A DNA stretch of 64,000 nt. It comes from Enterococcus mundtii (lineage in GTDB: Bacteria > Bacillota > Bacilli > Lactobacillales > Enterococcaceae). A program made the translations under genes and the position numbers. This document shows positions 32,224 to 42,653 of this stretch, piece after piece. How positions within the stretch are numbered: the stretch's first letter is position 1; every line of letters begins with the position of its first letter. The DNA lies in assembly GCF_003957375.1 (NCBI RefSeq), contig NZ_CP025473.1, positions 2,540,001-2,604,000 of the forward strand. Direction: 5' to 3'. The notes beneath the pieces are model-generated. The model saw only the letters and a program-made list of their open reading frames with translations. It ran no database searches and was not told the DNA's origin.

Positions 32224-33582
32224 TTACTTTTTGCGCAAACAACAAATGAAAAAGCCATCTGTATAAGATTGATGTGGATACAACGTCAACATCTTATCCT
32301 TGATTGATGATTGTAGCACAGGATCAACTAAAACATCAATCTTCTCAAAATCAGGATGTCGTTGTAAAAACGCTGAAACAACTTCTTGATTCTCTTCTTT
32401 CAAAATCGTACAAGTACTGTAGGTCAATATTCCTGAAGGTTTAAGAGCTGTAGCCACACTTTCCAAAATAGCTAGTTGAATAGCCGGTAAATTGGCTAAT
32501 TCTTTTTCATTATTTTTATAACGAATATCTGGTTTTCGGCGTAACAAGCCAAAACCGGAACATGGAGCATCTACTAAAATACGGTCAAATTGTTCTGCTT
32601 CAAACTGTTCTTTGACTTCACGTGCATCCATTTTTTGTGCGAACACTGCGTTGGCAACTCCTAAACGACGAGCGTTCTCTTCCACTAGTTTTACTTTATG
32701 GTCATGGACATCTAGAGCCACGACTTCTCCTCCACAAGTTGGATCAAGGAACGTAGCGATGTGGGTCGTTTTGCCACCAGGGGCAGCGCAGGCATCTAGT
32801 ACATGATGTTCTGGCTCAATCTGCATCGCTGGTGCAACAAGCATCGAGCTTTCATCTTGGATCGTCATCAATCCATCGTGAAAAAGTGTCGTAGAGGCGA
32901 GTCTGCCCTTTTCAGCAATTACACCATATGGGCTTATTGGACTTGCTTTTACATCTAGTCCTTCTTCTTTCAATTGATCCAGTGCTTGTTCACGCGAAAG
33001 TTTACGGGTATCAATACGGCCACTCACATGACTTGGTTGATACAATGAAAGACCTAGCTTTTCTGTTTCCTCGTAGCCGATTTGGTCAATCAAGCGCTGT
33101 GTCAGCCAATTCGGCAAACTTAATTTAATGGCTAAACGTTCGACTTCATCTGTGATAGTTTCCAGATCAGGTTTTCCTTGACGTAAATAATTTCTTAATA
33201 CGCCATTCACAAATTTCCCTGTGCCGGGGTTGCCTTTGATTTTTGCAATTTCTACTGCTTCATTCAAAATTGCATGATCAGGTACTTTATCTAAAAATTC
33301 GAGTTGATAGACAGACAAATACAGCAAAGTTTTGACCCAGTCATCCACTTTTTTTGCATTTGTAATCAATGGTGCAACATAAAATGCAATCAAACGATGG
33401 CGACTGATCGTTCCATACACTAGTTCTGTAAACAGACCGATATCTTTTTGGTTAAGGTCGCCTTGATTGATCATCTCATTCAACAATAGATTGGAGTATG
33501 CTCCACCTTTGTTGACACGCTCTAATGTCATCAACGCCATAAAGCGAACCGAACGTTTCATTTTTTTTGGTATTTTCGCCAT
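32224..33582 (-). CDS. rsmB: 16S rRNA (cytosine-967-C5) methyltransferase
   Basis: SAM-dependent modification of 16S rRNA. 452 residues: an N-terminal NusB-like domain (about 1-140) and a C-terminal Rossmann methyltransferase with DACAAPGGKTTHIA (SAM site), DAPCSGFG and the catalytic Cys in YSTCTILKEEN. The ATG overlaps the fmt stop by one base (TAATG). Confidence 0.95.
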   Translation of the reverse strand: MAKIPKKMKRSVRFMALMTLERVNKGGAYSNLLLNEMINQGDLNQKDIGLFTELVYGTISRHRLIAFYVAPLITNAKKVDDWVKTLLYLSVYQLEFLDKVPDHAILNEAVEIAKIKGNPGTGKFVNGVLRNYLRQGKPDLETITDEVERLAIKLSLPNWLTQRLIDQIGYEETEKLGLSLYQPSHVSGRIDTRKLSREQALDQLKEEGLDVKASPISPYGVIAEKGRLASTTLFHDGLMTIQDESSMLVAPAMQIEPEHHVLDACAAPGGKTTHIATFLDPTCGGEVVALDVHDHKVKLVEENARRLGVANAVFAQKMDAREVKEQFEAEQFDRILVDAPCSGFGLLRRKPDIRYKNNEKELANLPAIQLAILESVATALKPSGILTYSTCTILKEENQEVVSAFLQRHPDFEKIDVLVDPVLQSSIKDKMLTLYPHQSYTDGFFICCLRKK

Positions 33583-34526
33583 TATTTCACCTGCTGTCCT
33601 ACAGCGACTTGTTGTCCACTGCCATTTAGAAATTCTTGTATTAGTTGTTTTGCTTTACCGGCAGGTTGCAATTCTTTGATCGATAATACCGTCTGTTCCC
33701 CACAAGCTACCCATAATTGTTTTTTATCTTTATGGATGATAGTTCCTGGTGTTTCAGATGTCGTCTCATCTGCCAACACATCTACTGCCCAGAGCTTCCA
33801 GCGTGTTCCTTCATAGGTTGTAAAAGCAATGGGCCATGGACGCATGCCACGAACTTGGCAGTCGATTTCTTCTGCTGTTTTTTCCCAATTGATTGCTTCT
33901 TGTTCACGTGTGATATTCGGTGAAAACGTTGCTTGATCCTCATTTTGTGGCGTAGGCGTCAATTCGCCAGAAATGATCTTTGGTAGTGTTTCTAGCAATA
34001 ACTCTTTGCCTAATAGACTAAGTTTTTCAAACATCGTACCGACATCATCTTGTTTAGTGATTGGTAGGCTTGCTTGCGAGAAAATACCACCCGCATCCAT
34101 TTTTTTGATCATCTCCATGATCGTTACACCTGTCTCTTTTTCCCCGTTGATAATGGAGTAATGGACTGGTGCACCACCACGATATTTTGGCAACAAAGAG
34201 GCATGAACATTGATCGCTCCATGTATTGGAACTTGCAATAGTTTCTCCGGTAAGAATTGACCAAACGCTGCTGTTACCAGCACATCTGGTTGCAAATCAA
34301 TGATTGTTTGCATTTCTGGAGAACCCGTGATTTTTTCTGGCTGTAGCACAAGAAGATCGTGCTTCAACGCCGCCACTTTCACAGGTGTTGGGGTAATGAT
34401 TTTTTTTCTTCCCACTGGTCGATCAGGTTGTGTCACGACAGCGACAATCTCATACCCTTGGTCAATCAGCCCTTCTAGTACAGGAACTGAAAATGCTGGG
34501 GTTCCCATAAATACGATTTTAGTCAT
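33582..34526 (-). CDS. fmt: Methionyl-tRNA formyltransferase
   Basis: Formylates the initiator Met-tRNA with 10-formyl-tetrahydrofolate. 314 residues with N-terminal FMGTPAFSVP, the catalytic stretch NVHASLLPKYRGGAPVHYSI and GVTIMEMIKKMDAG, then the C-terminal OB-like domain. Its first codons overlap def by eight bases, pairing the enzymes that add and remove the formyl group. Confidence 0.97.
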   Translation of the reverse strand: MTKIVFMGTPAFSVPVLEGLIDQGYEIVAVVTQPDRPVGRKKIITPTPVKVAALKHDLLVLQPEKITGSPEMQTIIDLQPDVLVTAAFGQFLPEKLLQVPIHGAINVHASLLPKYRGGAPVHYSIINGEKETGVTIMEMIKKMDAGGIFSQASLPITKQDDVGTMFEKLSLLGKELLLETLPKIISGELTPTPQNEDQATFSPNITREQEAINWEKTAEEIDCQVRGMRPWPIAFTTYEGTRWKLWAVDVLADETTSETPGTIIHKDKKQLWVACGEQTVLSIKELQPAGKAKQLIQEFLNGSGQQVAVGQQVK

Positions 34527-35010
34527 CTAAATGTTCCTCCATGTATTCTTCGAGTTTTTCTTCGGGGATTTGTTCGATCATTTTATCGATAAATAAAATC
34601 CCATCTAAGTGATCGATCTCATGTTGAAAGGCACGTGCAAGATAGCCAAACGCGGTAACTTCGATTTCCTCTCCGTCACGATCATAATATCGAACTGTTA
34701 CTTCATCTGCACGTTTGACTGTACCGTAGACATGCGGAATACTTAAGCAACCTTCCACATCGATACTTTCGTCTTTTGCCTCGATGATCTCAGGATTGAT
34801 GAGTTCAAACTTATCTCCTTCATCGACTTCAACAATAGCGATCCGTTGATTTTTGCCGACTTGCGGCGCGGCGATGCCGACTCCGTCATTTGCCACCATT
34901 GTTTCATACAAGTTATCTAACAAGACGATGGTCTCATCAGTGATCATATCGATGGGTTGGGCTTTTCGATTCAATTTTTTATTTGGGTGGATCATTATTG
35001 GATAACGCAT
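34519..35010 (-). CDS. def: Peptide deformylase
   Basis: Iron/zinc hydrolase that removes the N-formyl group from new proteins. All three motifs are present: GVGIAAPQVG, EGCLS and HEIDH. I start at ATG 35010, which has AAGGAAA upstream, giving 163 residues with the usual RYPIMIHP N-terminus. The longer frame would run into the priA stop region. It lies between priA and fmt in the standard order. Confidence 0.96.
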   Translation of the reverse strand: MRYPIMIHPNKKLNRKAQPIDMITDETIVLLDNLYETMVANDGVGIAAPQVGKNQRIAIVEVDEGDKFELINPEIIEAKDESIDVEGCLSIPHVYGTVKRADEVTVRYYDRDGEEIEVTAFGYLARAFQHEIDHLDGILFIDKMIEQIPEEKLEEYMEEHLDD

Positions 35011-35023
35011 AGTGTTTCCTTTC

Positions 35024-37432
35024 TTAAATAAAATGTAGCGGTTCGTTGTCGATCGCAACAAATAGATTTTGTCGCTGTTCTTTTTGACTTTGATCCAAAA
35101 TTTCTTTCAAAACGTTAGGCAGTTCTGGTTCATGTTTATATTTGATGATCAGCTGATAGTAATAGCGATTTTTCACACGTAAAACGGTGCTAGGTACCGG
35201 ACCTAACAGAAGGCTGTTCGTTCCTAATACTTGCTTTAATTGACTGGCGATCTGAAAGATTTTTTTGGCTGCGACTTGTTCTTCTGGATGACTCGTCGTG
35301 ATTTTCACAGTGAAATAATAAGGCGGATAGCCTCCACGATGGCGTACATTCATTTCTTGTTGATAAAAGCGTTCATAATTTTGTTCCTTTGCTAAAGTTA
35401 TCGCATAGTGATTCGGATTAAATGTTTGGATCACGACTTCCCCAGCTTTTTCGGCTCTTCCTGCCCTTCCGGAGACTTGTGTCAATAATTGGAAGGTATG
35501 TTCACTAGAACGAAAATCTGGCAGGTTCAACGAAGTATCTGCATTTAGAACGCCGACTAAGGTCACATCAGGAAAATCTAACCCTTTTGCGATCATCTGC
35601 GTTCCTAGTAGAATATCCGCTTGTTTGTCCCCAAATTTTTGTAAGATTCGTTCATGCGCGCCTTTTTTTCTTGTGGTATCCACATCCATCCGCAAGATTC
35701 TTGCTTGAGGGTAAAGTGCTTTTAACTCTTCTTCCACTTTTTGTGTTCCCGTTCCATAATACCGGATCTTGTTTTCCCCACAATTTGGACAACGATGTGG
35801 GATCGCTTCTTCATGTCCACAATAATGGCAACGCATCGAGCGAGAATCCATATGGAGAGTCAATGAGATATCGCAATTTGGGCAAGGCAAGACAAAGCCA
35901 CAATCTCGGCACATCACAAAGGAAGAATACCCTCGTCGATTCAATAGAAGAACTGTCTGTTCTTTTTTTTCTAATCGATCTTGGATTTTTTCTTGTAATA
36001 ATTGAGAGAACGTCGATGTCTGATTCTTTTCGAATTCTTCACGCATATCGACGACTTCGATCTCAGGTAATTGCGCACTCATTTTCGCACGCTGACTCAA
36101 ATGTAACATGCGATAGATCCCTTTTTGTGCACGGGCTCTTGATTCGAGGGAAGGTGTCGCGCTCCCCAAAACGATCGGGCAATGATGGTAATTCCCACGC
36201 CACATAGCTAAATCTCTGGCATGGTAACGCGGGGTTTCATCTTGCTTATAGCTCGATTCATGCTCTTCATCAATGATGATCAAACCAATATTCTCTAGTG
36301 GGGCAAAGATCGCTGAACGTGCACCAACGACGACCTGCGCTTCATTGCGTTCGATTTTACGCCATTCATCATATTTCTCACCTTGAGACAAGCCACTATG
36401 TAAAACTGCGACGGATTCTCCAAAGCGCCCTTTAAAACGTTCGACCATCTGAGGGGTCAATGCGATTTCAGGAACCAACATGATCGCTGTCTTCTTCTCT
36501 GCCAAGACATCAGCAATGGCTTGAAGGTAGACTTCCGTTTTCCCACTACCAGTAATTCCTTCAAGTAAAAAGGTTTCATTCTTTTCCTGATGACAGGCTT
36601 CGATGATCTGCTGAACCGCCGATTGTTGTTCTTCATTCAATTGTAAGGCAGTCGTTCGTTCAAATACCCGATCTTTATAAGGGTCACGATAACTTTCAAC
36701 TTCTTCGATACGCAACCAACCTTTATCTCTACCTTGATTCAATACGGCAGAACTGACTCCTTTTTCTTTGAAATAAGCAATAGACATTGGTTTTTCTATT
36801 TCTGACAAATAAAGAAGTAATTCTTTTTGTTTTTTCGCATTTTGTCTCAAGGTGCCCCAAGCTTCATCGAGTTGTGCTTTTGACAAAAGAGAGTGAACGA
36901 CACGGATCGTTTTCACTTTGTTTTTTGTATGGACTTCGTAACGGATATCAACTAGCTTGTTTTTACGCCAACGGATCAATTGTGGTAAGATCCCAGTTTC
37001 TTCCGCTTCCTTCCAAGAAATCTCTTGTCTACCTGCGAAAAATGCAACGACTTCTGGTTCATCGGTCACTGGGTAAATGAGCTTATCGTATTCTGCTTTC
37101 ATGACACTTGGTAGCATCGTTTGTAAACAGGTGATTTTAAAAGCATACGTAATGGTTTTCATATAGTCTGCTAACCTCATCAACTCCTGATTGACAACAG
37201 GTGCCAGGTCAAGTAATTGAAGGATCGGCTTTAATTCTTGTTTTAGAGGTTGCTCGTTGGCTGTCAACGCCATCACAAAGCCTTGGACTTGGCGATTGCC
37301 GTTTCCAAATGGTATCGCTACACGCATACCGACTTGGATAGCCGCTTCCATTTCAGAAGGAACCAAGTAGGTGAATGCTTGATCGGTTTGCATAGTTGGT
37401 ACATCGACAATCACATCCGCAATAACAGTCAT
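35024..37432 (-). CDS. priA: Primosomal replication-restart helicase PriA
   Basis: Loads the replisome at repaired or stalled forks. 802 residues: N-terminal 3' DNA-binding domain, Walker A GITGSGKTEVYLQ (about 295), DEEH box IIIDEEHESSYK, then zinc-binding cysteine pairs CRDCGFVLPCPNC and CHYCGH...CPNCG and the helicase C-terminal motifs. ATG follows AAGGAGAAGGAG. Probably heads the priA-def-fmt-rsmB-stp-prkC unit, since a terminator lies upstream after rpoZ. Confidence 0.97.
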   Translation of the reverse strand: MTVIADVIVDVPTMQTDQAFTYLVPSEMEAAIQVGMRVAIPFGNGNRQVQGFVMALTANEQPLKQELKPILQLLDLAPVVNQELMRLADYMKTITYAFKITCLQTMLPSVMKAEYDKLIYPVTDEPEVVAFFAGRQEISWKEAEETGILPQLIRWRKNKLVDIRYEVHTKNKVKTIRVVHSLLSKAQLDEAWGTLRQNAKKQKELLLYLSEIEKPMSIAYFKEKGVSSAVLNQGRDKGWLRIEEVESYRDPYKDRVFERTTALQLNEEQQSAVQQIIEACHQEKNETFLLEGITGSGKTEVYLQAIADVLAEKKTAIMLVPEIALTPQMVERFKGRFGESVAVLHSGLSQGEKYDEWRKIERNEAQVVVGARSAIFAPLENIGLIIIDEEHESSYKQDETPRYHARDLAMWRGNYHHCPIVLGSATPSLESRARAQKGIYRMLHLSQRAKMSAQLPEIEVVDMREEFEKNQTSTFSQLLQEKIQDRLEKKEQTVLLLNRRGYSSFVMCRDCGFVLPCPNCDISLTLHMDSRSMRCHYCGHEEAIPHRCPNCGENKIRYYGTGTQKVEEELKALYPQARILRMDVDTTRKKGAHERILQKFGDKQADILLGTQMIAKGLDFPDVTLVGVLNADTSLNLPDFRSSEHTFQLLTQVSGRAGRAEKAGEVVIQTFNPNHYAITLAKEQNYERFYQQEMNVRHRGGYPPYYFTVKITTSHPEEQVAAKKIFQIASQLKQVLGTNSLLLGPVPSTVLRVKNRYYYQLIIKYKHEPELPNVLKEILDQSQKEQRQNLFVAIDNEPLHFI

Positions 37433-37550
37433 GGACTCCTTCTCCTTTCTTCATCTTGGATTTAAACACAAAATGGCTCTTGCCTATTTTACTAGAGATT
37501 CCTTGTTTTGTCTTACTTTCTGCCAAATCCTAACAAAAAATTAACGCAGG

Positions 37551-37583
37551 AAAAAAAAGAGCCTAGGAACATTTCCCAAGCTC
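37551..37583 (-). terminator. rpoZ terminator
   Basis: Stem GAGCTTGGGAA / TTCCTAGGCTC in minus sense (37559-37569 with 37573-37583, two G-U pairs, tight loop), followed by U8. It separates gmk-rpoZ from priA. Confidence 0.8.
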
Positions 37584-37622
37584 AAATCTTTTGCTATCCA
37601 TAAGCGGAATAGTGAGTTGATT

Positions 37623-37928
37623 TTATAGTTTTTGCTCGTCACGGATACGAGACTCTAATTCTTGTTGTGCACGGTCTTTTTGCGCACGACGTTCTTCGTC
37701 TTCCATACGTAGACGTTCACGTTTTAATTCAGGATGTGGATCACTGATCACATTCCCTGCTTCGATTTCTTCTAAAGCTTGTCCAACACTTTTGACAGAA
37801 TCAAATGAATCCATTGTTGGTTGTGCTTTTGCATCTAATTCATGTGCACGTTTACTTGCTAAGATCACTAGAGAATATTTTGAATTCACACGATCTAATA
37901 ATGAGTCGATTGAAGGTTTTAACATCAT
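37623..37928 (-). CDS. rpoZ: RNA polymerase omega subunit
   Basis: Small subunit that stabilises RNA polymerase. 101 residues with the family N-terminus [30 protein letters not shown] and a charged C-terminal helix. The ribosome-binding site AAGGAG lies in the last codons of gmk, so expression is coupled. A double ATG leaves the exact start open by one codon. Confidence 0.96.
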   Translation of the reverse strand: MMLKPSIDSLLDRVNSKYSLVILASKRAHELDAKAQPTMDSFDSVKSVGQALEEIEAGNVISDPHPELKRERLRMEDEERRAQKDRAQQELESRIRDEQKL

Positions 37929-37932
37929 AAGA

Positions 37933-38559
<627 letters not shown>

Positions 38560-38712
38560 TCAACTAGTCTTTTTTATACTATTGCTTATTTTGCACTTTT
38601 TTCTTGCAACTTTCAAGGCTATTTTTTTATTATAGCTAGAAAAACTAGAAAAAGCTAGTCTACTTCCCACTAAAGAGTCCAAGACAAAAGTAAAATTTAC
38701 TTCTGTTGTATA

Positions 38713-38810
38713 CCTAAAAAACGAATAAACGGCGGAAACAGGAGTAACCTCTTCGGAAATAAGCCTGCCTAACGGACAGGTCATCAATTAGACAGGCTGG
38801 ACACTTATTC
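38713..38810. repeat. Palindromic intergenic repeat, copy C (variant core)
   Basis: The left end (CCTAAAAAACGAATAAACGG, then GGAGTAACCTCTTCGGAAAT) matches copies A and B, but the core hairpin is different (38762-38770 with 38790-38798, AGCCTGCCT/AGACAGGCT) and the right end is cut short. The right end reaches the TAA stop of the next gene (38805). Confidence 0.75.
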
Positions 38811-39695
38811 AATATTTTGGATTTGCTCACGGATTTTTTCTAAAATCGTTTTAGACTGAACGACATGGTTTTTGATTTCGATCGCGCTTGATTTTGAGCC
38901 GATCGTATTGATTTCGCGATTCATCTCTTGTAAAAGAAAATCTAGTTCTCTACCGATGGGATAATCTGCTTCAAGTAGCTCTTCCAATTTCTGCGCATGG
39001 ATGATTAAACGGTCGATTTCTTCGTGGATATCGCCACGCTCTAAAAGAATCGCTATTTCGGTCAATAAACGATCTCGCTCAACTTCTGCACCAAGAAAAG
39101 CTTCTAATTTTTCTTGGTATCTCGTCTGAAATTCCTGCTCATAAATCTCGACAAAGTTAGTTAATCCAACAATATTTTGTTTTAATTCTGCGGTTTGTTG
39201 AAGTAACACGTTCGCCAAGGCTTGGCCTTCTATACTCCGACTTTCTTCGATTGAACGAAGTGCTGTTTGCATCGTTTCTTTCGCTAATTGTGCAAGTAAT
39301 TCTTGATCCTCTTCCGTTGCTTCAGCAATTGTCACAAACTCTTCGTTTAGTGCAAAACGTTCGATCAGTTTACCGATCGACAATGCGTTCGCTTCGCCAT
39401 ACCTTTCTTTAATACCGGTAGTCATCTGTGTATAGAGCGTATCGATCAGTTGCCAATTGATCGTCACTTTTTTATCTTGTTCACCTAAGTATGTTAAATT
39501 AATAAAGACATCGACACGACCTCGACTTAACTTCGTTTTGATCAATTGTCTCAGTTCATTTTCAACAAAACCTAATACTTTAGGGCTACGTATCTGGATA
39601 TCTAAAAACCGTTGATTGACGCTTTTGATCTCGATTTCAAGTTGATAGTTCTTTTTTTCGCGGATGGCATTGCCAAAGCCAGTCATGCTCTTCAT
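38805..39695 (-). CDS. yicC: YicC/YloC-family endoribonuclease
   Basis: 296 residues. The N-terminus MKSMTGFGNA with QLEIEIKSVNQRFLDI and the C-terminus with GRELDFLLQEMNREINTIGSK are the family signatures. E. coli YicC and B. subtilis YloC are ring-shaped endoribonucleases. The gene stands upstream of gmk-rpoZ as in many Firmicutes, here separated by repeat C, which supplies the region right after the stop. AAAGGAC precedes the ATG. Confidence 0.92.
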   Translation of the reverse strand: MKSMTGFGNAIREKKNYQLEIEIKSVNQRFLDIQIRSPKVLGFVENELRQLIKTKLSRGRVDVFINLTYLGEQDKKVTINWQLIDTLYTQMTTGIKERYGEANALSIGKLIERFALNEEFVTIAEATEEDQELLAQLAKETMQTALRSIEESRSIEGQALANVLLQQTAELKQNIVGLTNFVEIYEQEFQTRYQEKLEAFLGAEVERDRLLTEIAILLERGDIHEEIDRLIIHAQKLEELLEADYPIGRELDFLLQEMNREINTIGSKSSAIEIKNHVVQSKTILEKIREQIQNIE

Positions 39696-39713
39696 GCGAC
39701 AGAGTCCTTTCTT

Positions 39714-39932
39714 TTACATATTTTTAATTGCTTTTTGTAACTCTTCAAACTCTTCGTTCGTTAATGTTAGTCCCTTACCCATTTTTTCATGGTCCGGTGC
39801 CCAATCCCGCAAGTCAAATTTGGGTGGTCTGCCATTCCAACTCACTAAGTTCAATTCTTTGCGCCATCCCTTATTGTTTTCAGATAAAACTGCAATTTCT
39901 TCTACGATCTCATATGAGAATTCTTGTGCCAT
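39714..39932 (-). CDS. PC4/YdbC-family single-strand nucleic-acid-binding protein
   Basis: 72 residues that match the bacterial YdbC family, related to the eukaryotic coactivator PC4 (EEIAVLSENNKGWRKELNLVSWNG and PPKFDLRDWAPDHEKMGKG regions). Members bind single-stranded DNA as dimers; the role in the cell is unknown. AAAGGAGG lies before the ATG, and the first 31 bases overlap the end of the patatin gene in another frame, so it is coupled to it. Confidence 0.85.
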   Translation of the reverse strand: MAQEFSYEIVEEIAVLSENNKGWRKELNLVSWNGRPPKFDLRDWAPDHEKMGKGLTLTNEEFEELQKAIKNM

Positions 39933-41593
39933 TTTTGTTCCTCCTTTAGATGATAAAGATAGAGATACATCAAAGTTTCTACTGTATCTGCATTGAGTTG
40001 TCGTTGTAAGCGATCACGCTTTTTTTCTTTCACGTATTGGTAGATCGCGTGTTCCTTCATTACGTGTATTTTAGCATTTCGTTCCAGTTTTCGAAACTTC
40101 AACCATTCGCTGGCATTTAATTGACCAACCTTTTTTAAAAATGCTTCATCGATTTTACTTTCTTGGCAAATGAGCGGTAATATTTCTTCGACAGTATACA
40201 CTTTATTCGGTAAGATCAATTTTTGTTTCGCTAGTAGCTCAAGCATCGCCAATCCGCATGTTTCACTTGTGACCCTGTCTTTATATACATTACGCAAGTC
40301 CCGCCAGAATTTTTCTTTGTAAAAAAAGGATACGTCTAAATCAAGTGTTTCGACTAAGAAACGTAAGAAACGTCGCCAATAACGTTCAGCTGGCTTTGCT
40401 GTTTCAAACGTATACCAGTTTCCTTGATAGATCCCTAAACACTTTTTAGCCTCTAAATAACCTAATTGGATATTCAATTGGTTTCTTTGTCGCTCAAAAA
40501 CTAAGAAACCACCTAAAGACCAGTTTGAACAACATTTCCAGGTCACCAAAGCATCAGGTTCCTTGTATTTTTTTGTCACCCCCGGTCCTTGGACATCGAC
40601 AATCAAGACTTCGGTTGCACCTTGTTGGATCGCAACATCTACTGGCACGTTATTTCGATAGCCACCATCAACATATTTTGATCCGTCGATCTGACGATAA
40701 GCCATGGCAGGATAAAAAGAAGCAGAGGCGAGAACCCAATCGGCGATTTCTGTTGGTTCTAATGCTTGGATCCTTGTAACTGTTTCTTGAAATTCTGGGA
40801 TTTTAGTTGCGATTGTATAGAGTTGCGGTTTTTCTGTATATTTGATTTTTTCTGGATCTAGGTACTGCTCTAGTAATGCTTCCAACGGTGCAATCGAGGT
40901 TCCTCCTTCGACTACTGCACGACGTGTCATCAAGCTGGCTTCTTGGATATAACGTTGCCTCAACTCTTCTGATAAGGCAACCTCTGGCAAAGCCAATACT
41001 TGATTGGTTGATAGTTCCTGCCATAAGTCAATGGCTTGTGTTAGTTGATCCTGAACGACCAATGCCCCATTTAGCGCACCTACAGAAGTGCCAGTAACGA
41101 GTGAAATCTCTAGATTTTCCTCTTTCAATGCTTTCCAAACACCTATTTGATAAGCACCATGCGCCCCTCCCCCGCCTAAGACAAGGCCGGTATGATAGGA
41201 TATTTTCTTCTCAAACGATTGCGTTCCCAAATAACCACTTCGGTGGAAAAGGTCGATCATGTTCGGTGAGATTGAATGATCAAACCGGACGAGTCCGTAT
41301 TTTTTGAAAAAATAACGAATCGTACTTTCTAACAATAGGAAAATATCGGACCACTGCCAATATTCTTCTTCAATCAACACGTTGGTATAGATCAATTTTT
41401 CATTCGTTATTTCTACAGTAAAGTAAATGTTCAGCCTTTTCGATACGATCTTCCATGCCTGTTGTTTTTTTGCCTGTTGCCAAAAATGTTGCCGGCTTTC
41501 TTGATGTGTAGTAAAAAAACTAAACAGTTGTTTTGCTTGCTGCACTCGATTCTGCTGATAACGTTCCGACCAATAGACTTTTTGAACTTTCAT
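39902..41593 (-). CDS. Patatin-like phospholipase family protein
   Basis: 563 residues, longer than a bare patatin domain. Patatin core at about 145-330 with the oxyanion loop GGGGAHGAYQIG, nucleophile serine in GTSVGALNG and catalytic Asp in DGGYRNNVP. The approximately 140-residue N-terminal and 230-residue C-terminal parts are unassigned. No signal peptide, so it is probably a cytoplasmic lipid acyl hydrolase. I start at ATG 41593 behind GAGGTGTCT instead of the GTG two codons earlier. Confidence 0.88.
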   Translation of the reverse strand: MKVQKVYWSERYQQNRVQQAKQLFSFFTTHQESRQHFWQQAKKQQAWKIVSKRLNIYFTVEITNEKLIYTNVLIEEEYWQWSDIFLLLESTIRYFFKKYGLVRFDHSISPNMIDLFHRSGYLGTQSFEKKISYHTGLVLGGGGAHGAYQIGVWKALKEENLEISLVTGTSVGALNGALVVQDQLTQAIDLWQELSTNQVLALPEVALSEELRQRYIQEASLMTRRAVVEGGTSIAPLEALLEQYLDPEKIKYTEKPQLYTIATKIPEFQETVTRIQALEPTEIADWVLASASFYPAMAYRQIDGSKYVDGGYRNNVPVDVAIQQGATEVLIVDVQGPGVTKKYKEPDALVTWKCCSNWSLGGFLVFERQRNQLNIQLGYLEAKKCLGIYQGNWYTFETAKPAERYWRRFLRFLVETLDLDVSFFYKEKFWRDLRNVYKDRVTSETCGLAMLELLAKQKLILPNKVYTVEEILPLICQESKIDEAFLKKVGQLNASEWLKFRKLERNAKIHVMKEHAIYQYVKEKKRDRLQRQLNADTVETLMYLYLYHLKEEQKWHKNSHMRS

Positions 41594-41817
41594 AGACACC
41601 TCGGATTCTCTTTTTCTTTTATTATATCAGTAATCAGAAAAAAGGGTGAGGGTGAATAGTCATCTGATAGCAGTGTTATATATATTTTTTTTACTCTATA
41701 TTCATCGTTTATCCATAAAAAAAGTTGCTTTGTAATCGAATTTTAAAATAAAAGAAACAAGCTTTTTTTTTGTAAATGTTGTAAAATGAAAGGGATGAGA
41801 TACAGGGGAGGAGGAGC

Positions 41818-42597
41818 ATGATGAGTGATTCAGTATATGTACATATCGATACAACTAGTAACGCCGTTTTGACCAAAGGGCTGACTATCAATGATTTTTC
41901 AAATAACATCGTGCATTTTCCTCAAAATCTACTTTTGTTGGACCCTTCCGCATCTGCTGGAGAATATGAATCACACACAGGCTTGAAGGTTATTCGGGGA
42001 ACTGAGAATATCCAAAGATTTTTCCAAACCGTTCGTAGCCGTAACAACAGTACGGATCTTAAATGGATCGATTTTACGGATTTGACGATGTTAAAAGAAT
42101 TAAGTCCTTTAGAAATCTCAGAGTTGCTTTATTTTGGTCATATGAAAACACATCTCCATTCACCTTTTTTCTATAAATTACAAAATAACTTTGTTTATTT
42201 TGATTTGAGCGATCATCTAGGTAGAACCTATTATCGTTATTTAGATGAATTTTATCGGATTTTTGCCAACAAGTTAAGCACGATCTTGGCGGGAAAAATC
42301 AACGAAAAAAAATCATTCTTTCGAAAAGAGATCCCTGTTGAAAAAATCAGTGTAGAGATACTGAAAAAGATGCGTAATTTAATGCAAGAAGGAATCATTT
42401 TTTCGTTTGATCAAGCAGGTTTGGTCGATGACAAGTATGAGATCCCGATTTATGTCATTGAAGATTACGTTTGGAAATTAAAAGGAACACGTTACTTGGA
42501 AGAAAAACCGGTAGCTGTTCTCGTCTATCATGCCGCTCAACAACGTTGGCAACTAGACGGCAACGTTTCTGATTTTGTTTACAACACATTTGTATAA
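41818..42597 (+). CDS. Hypothetical protein, 259 residues, no recognised family
   Basis: Well-formed gene: GGGGAGGAGGAGC before a double ATG, normal codon use, and a terminator downstream. The protein is soluble, without signal peptide or membrane segment. The middle (about 80-170) is rich in Tyr, Phe and His (YFDLSDHLGRTYYRYLDEFY) and the C-terminus is basic and then aromatic. I see no catalytic motif. It is the only plus-strand gene between pepF and proC and is flanked by divergent and convergent neighbours, so context gives no clue. Confidence 0.8.
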   Translation: MMSDSVYVHIDTTSNAVLTKGLTINDFSNNIVHFPQNLLLLDPSASAGEYESHTGLKVIRGTENIQRFFQTVRSRNNSTDLKWIDFTDLTMLKELSPLEISELLYFGHMKTHLHSPFFYKLQNNFVYFDLSDHLGRTYYRYLDEFYRIFANKLSTILAGKINEKKSFFRKEIPVEKISVEILKKMRNLMQEGIIFSFDQAGLVDDKYEIPIYVIEDYVWKLKGTRYLEEKPVAVLVYHAAQQRWQLDGNVSDFVYNTFV

Positions 42598-42620
42598 TGA
42601 CAGTCAACTCCACTAAAAAA

Positions 42621-42653
42621 GCGTAAAGGTCAGCTGCCTTTACGCCTTTTTTT
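42621..42653. terminator. Two-way terminator between the orphan gene and thiT
   Basis: Nine-base-pair stem GCGTAAAGG / CCTTTACGC (42621-42629, 42637-42645) with T7 on the plus side and a U6 run (complement of 42615-42620) on the minus side, serving both convergent genes. Confidence 0.88.
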
